Shown here: positions 6,447 through 7,440 of the stretch, piece after piece
Position numbering within the stretch: the stretch's first letter is position 1
How the letters are laid out: each line of letters starts with the position of its first letter
Assembly: GCA_030670715.1 (NCBI GenBank)
Contig: DAOVBC010000109.1
Span: 1-7,440 of the forward strand
Reading direction: 5' to 3'
From: Deltaproteobacteria bacterium
GTDB taxonomy: Bacteria; Desulfobacterota; Desulfobacteria; Desulfobacterales; SG8-13
Length of the DNA: 7,440 bases
Translations under genes and position numbers: made by a program
Notes under the pieces: model-generated
What the model saw: the letters and a program-made list of their open reading frames with translations, nothing else
The model's database searches: none
What the model was told of the DNA's origin: nothing

Positions 6447-6948
6447 AGGGACGCCATCCTGTGAATTTCAGGAAAATCTCGACATGTTGCGACAAATCGA
6501 CTTTTTTTCTGCACTCCCACTTGAAGTCGCCAAGGTATTCGCATACCTCTGTACCCGGGAAATATTTAAAACGGGAGATTATCTGTTTCAGCAGGATGAA
6601 GATGACGGGCAGGCGTTTTATATCATTTCAGGCAAGGCCCGGCTTCTCCATAAAGAAGATGGCCAGGAGTTGATCATTCGAGATTATGAAACAGGTTCGT
6701 TTTTTGGCCGGTTAGCTTTGATGGGGAATATGCCTCGTCTTTTTTCGATGATAGCGGTAACCGATGTTACCTGTCTTACGATAACCCGGCAGAAATTTCT
6801 CAAAGCTATAAATCAATTTCCGGACCAGATGCCAAGGATCATTAAAGCGATTGTCGAAACCATACAGGCATGGGAAAAACGATTTCTGACGCATCGTACT
6901 GAGAATTGTGAAGCTTGCATGCATAAAATCGGTGTCAGTCTTGTATGA
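6421..6948 (+). CDS. Stand-alone cyclic-nucleotide-binding-fold (CNB/Crp-like) protein without a DNA-binding domain
   Basis: A 175-residue cytoplasmic protein. Residues about 28-130 form a CNB beta-roll: FFSALPLEVAKVFAYL, then FKTGDYLFQQDEDDGQAFYIISGKA in two strands, then the cassette region FFGRLALMGNMPRLFSM (94-110). Crp proper is about 210 residues with a C-terminal helix-turn-helix. Here a single helix (about 133-158) and a short tail follow, so it is unlikely to be a transcription factor. In the cassette the Glu of the usual FGE is Arg (Arg97), while the Arg that contacts phosphate seems kept (PRLFS, Arg106), so classical cAMP binding is doubtful. The tail carries a CxxC pair (Cys163, Cys166). 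The ATG at 6421 overlaps the ABC gene by 26 bp, so it is probably a partner or regulator of that exporter; this is inference. Confidence 0.85.
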   Translation: MNSNSVNNKGTPSCEFQENLDMLRQIDFFSALPLEVAKVFAYLCTREIFKTGDYLFQQDEDDGQAFYIISGKARLLHKEDGQELIIRDYETGSFFGRLALMGNMPRLFSMIAVTDVTCLTITRQKFLKAINQFPDQMPRIIKAIVETIQAWEKRFLTHRTENCEACMHKIGVSLV

Positions 6949-6970
6949 AGCGTAAAGACATGGTAATGGT

Positions 6971-6990
6971 TTTTTCAGGTCCCTGAAAAA
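6971..6990. repeat. TTTTTCAG/CTGAAAAA palindrome between the CNB and kinase genes
   Basis: Eight-base arms (6971-6978, 6983-6990) surround GTCC in the 100-bp gap after the CNB gene. The stem is A/U-rich with a tight loop, and no U-run follows it on the plus strand, so it is a poor intrinsic terminator. It may be an operator, a weak attenuator or a processing site within the operon. Confidence 0.35.
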
Positions 6991-7048
6991 TTGCAAATTC
7001 GGGATTCATGCCGAGCAGAAGTGCCTGAATTTTGGGAAAATTAACCTT

Positions 7049-7440
7049 ATGGCCAAGCAAAGGACATCATTTAAACTGAAAAACACCGCTTCCGAATTAA
7101 ATACGCTATGCCGGAATTTGAAACAGTTCGGAGATTCGCTCGGATTAACAAAAAAGTGTGTTTTCCAAATAAACCTTGCCCTTGATGAACTTTTCACCAA
7201 CATTGTAACGTATGCATATATGGATAACGCTGACCATTGGATTAAGTTTGCACTTTCGCTTGAAAACGGCACCATCGTCATACGCGTAGAGGACTCCGGA
7301 ATCCCTTTCGATCCGGCTTCAGTCAACAAACCGAACCAGGCCAATACCGTTGAGGAGTGCCCGGTCGGCGGGTTAGGTGTTCAACTCATTAGAAAACTGG
7401 TGGATGATGTTGAGTATAGAAGGAAGGGAAATAAGAATAT
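7049..7440 (+). CDS. RsbW-like anti-sigma-factor/serine kinase ATPase (HATPase_c_2; C-terminus cut by window edge)
   Basis: The 130 residues visible form a single GHKL-type ATPase domain of the RsbW/SpoIIAB class. These cytoplasmic kinases phosphorylate a STAS-domain antagonist and often bind a sigma factor or another target. Motifs: the N-box LDELFTNIVTYAY (45-57, with Glu47 and Asn51), the ATP-binding EDSGIPFDP (81-89, Asp82 and Gly84), and the glycine loop GGLG (107-110) followed by VQLIRKLVDDVEYRR. Family length is about 140, so only a short C-terminus is missing. The ATG at 7049 gives a typical N-terminus; its ribosome site is weak (GGGA, 11 bases upstream) and no better in-frame start is seen. 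It follows the CNB gene by 100 bp on the same strand. Its natural counterpart, a SpoIIE phosphatase, is encoded divergently in this window. Confidence 0.88.
   Translation, partial: MAKQRTSFKLKNTASELNTLCRNLKQFGDSLGLTKKCVFQINLALDELFTNIVTYAYMDNADHWIKFALSLENGTIVIRVEDSGIPFDPASVNKPNQANTVEECPVGGLGVQLIRKLVDDVEYRRKGNKN

Noticed and set aside
1..7440. tRNA, rRNA, riboswitch or CRISPR array
   Set aside because: I saw no cloverleaf, rRNA-like segment, regularly spaced repeats or known riboswitch core. A preQ1 riboswitch upstream of queA was considered, but the leader is repeat-derived and lacks that motif.

Overview
The window looks like chromosomal DNA from a Gram-negative bacterium, most probably an anaerobe of the Desulfobacterota. 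That placement is my inference from gene content and protein style and rests on no database search. There are six protein genes in two divergent groups that share a 465-bp spacer (3465-3929).

Minus strand, reading leftwards from 3464. First comes a membrane-anchored SpoIIE/RsbU-type PP2C phosphatase with a Cache-like sensor and a HAMP domain (1332-3464). Next is a 61-residue two-helix DUF2065/YjeT-family protein (1079-1264). Last is queA, the queuosine pathway S-adenosylmethionine:tRNA ribosyltransferase-isomerase, which runs off the left edge (from 965). The leader between DUF2065 and queA holds ATTGGTT-like repeats in opposite orientations. They can fold over the candidate queA start codons.

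Plus strand, reading rightwards from 3930. First is a fused ABC exporter half-transporter of 838 residues (3930-6446). Its nucleotide-binding domain carries about 250 extra residues between the Q-loop and the signature motif. A cyclic-nucleotide-binding-fold protein without a DNA-binding domain overlaps its end by 26 bp (6421-6948). An RsbW-like anti-sigma-factor/serine kinase ATPase follows and runs off the right edge (from 7049).

The spacer contains a 214-bp MITE-like element (3549-3762). It has perfect 17-bp terminal inverted repeats, a strongly structured core, and an 8-bp direct repeat (CAATTTTC) abutting both ends like a target-site duplication.

How the parts may work together: an RsbW-like kinase and a SpoIIE-type phosphatase are the two opposing enzymes of a partner-switching circuit, which acts on a STAS-domain antagonist. 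No STAS gene is visible, but one could lie just beyond the right edge. The inferred picture is a periplasmic sensor phosphatase and a cytoplasmic kinase controlling, or being controlled alongside, an unusual ABC exporter with a CNB-fold partner. The most distinctive parts are the duplicated insertion in the ABC ATPase domain, its pairing with CNB and kinase genes, and the MITE in the shared promoter region.
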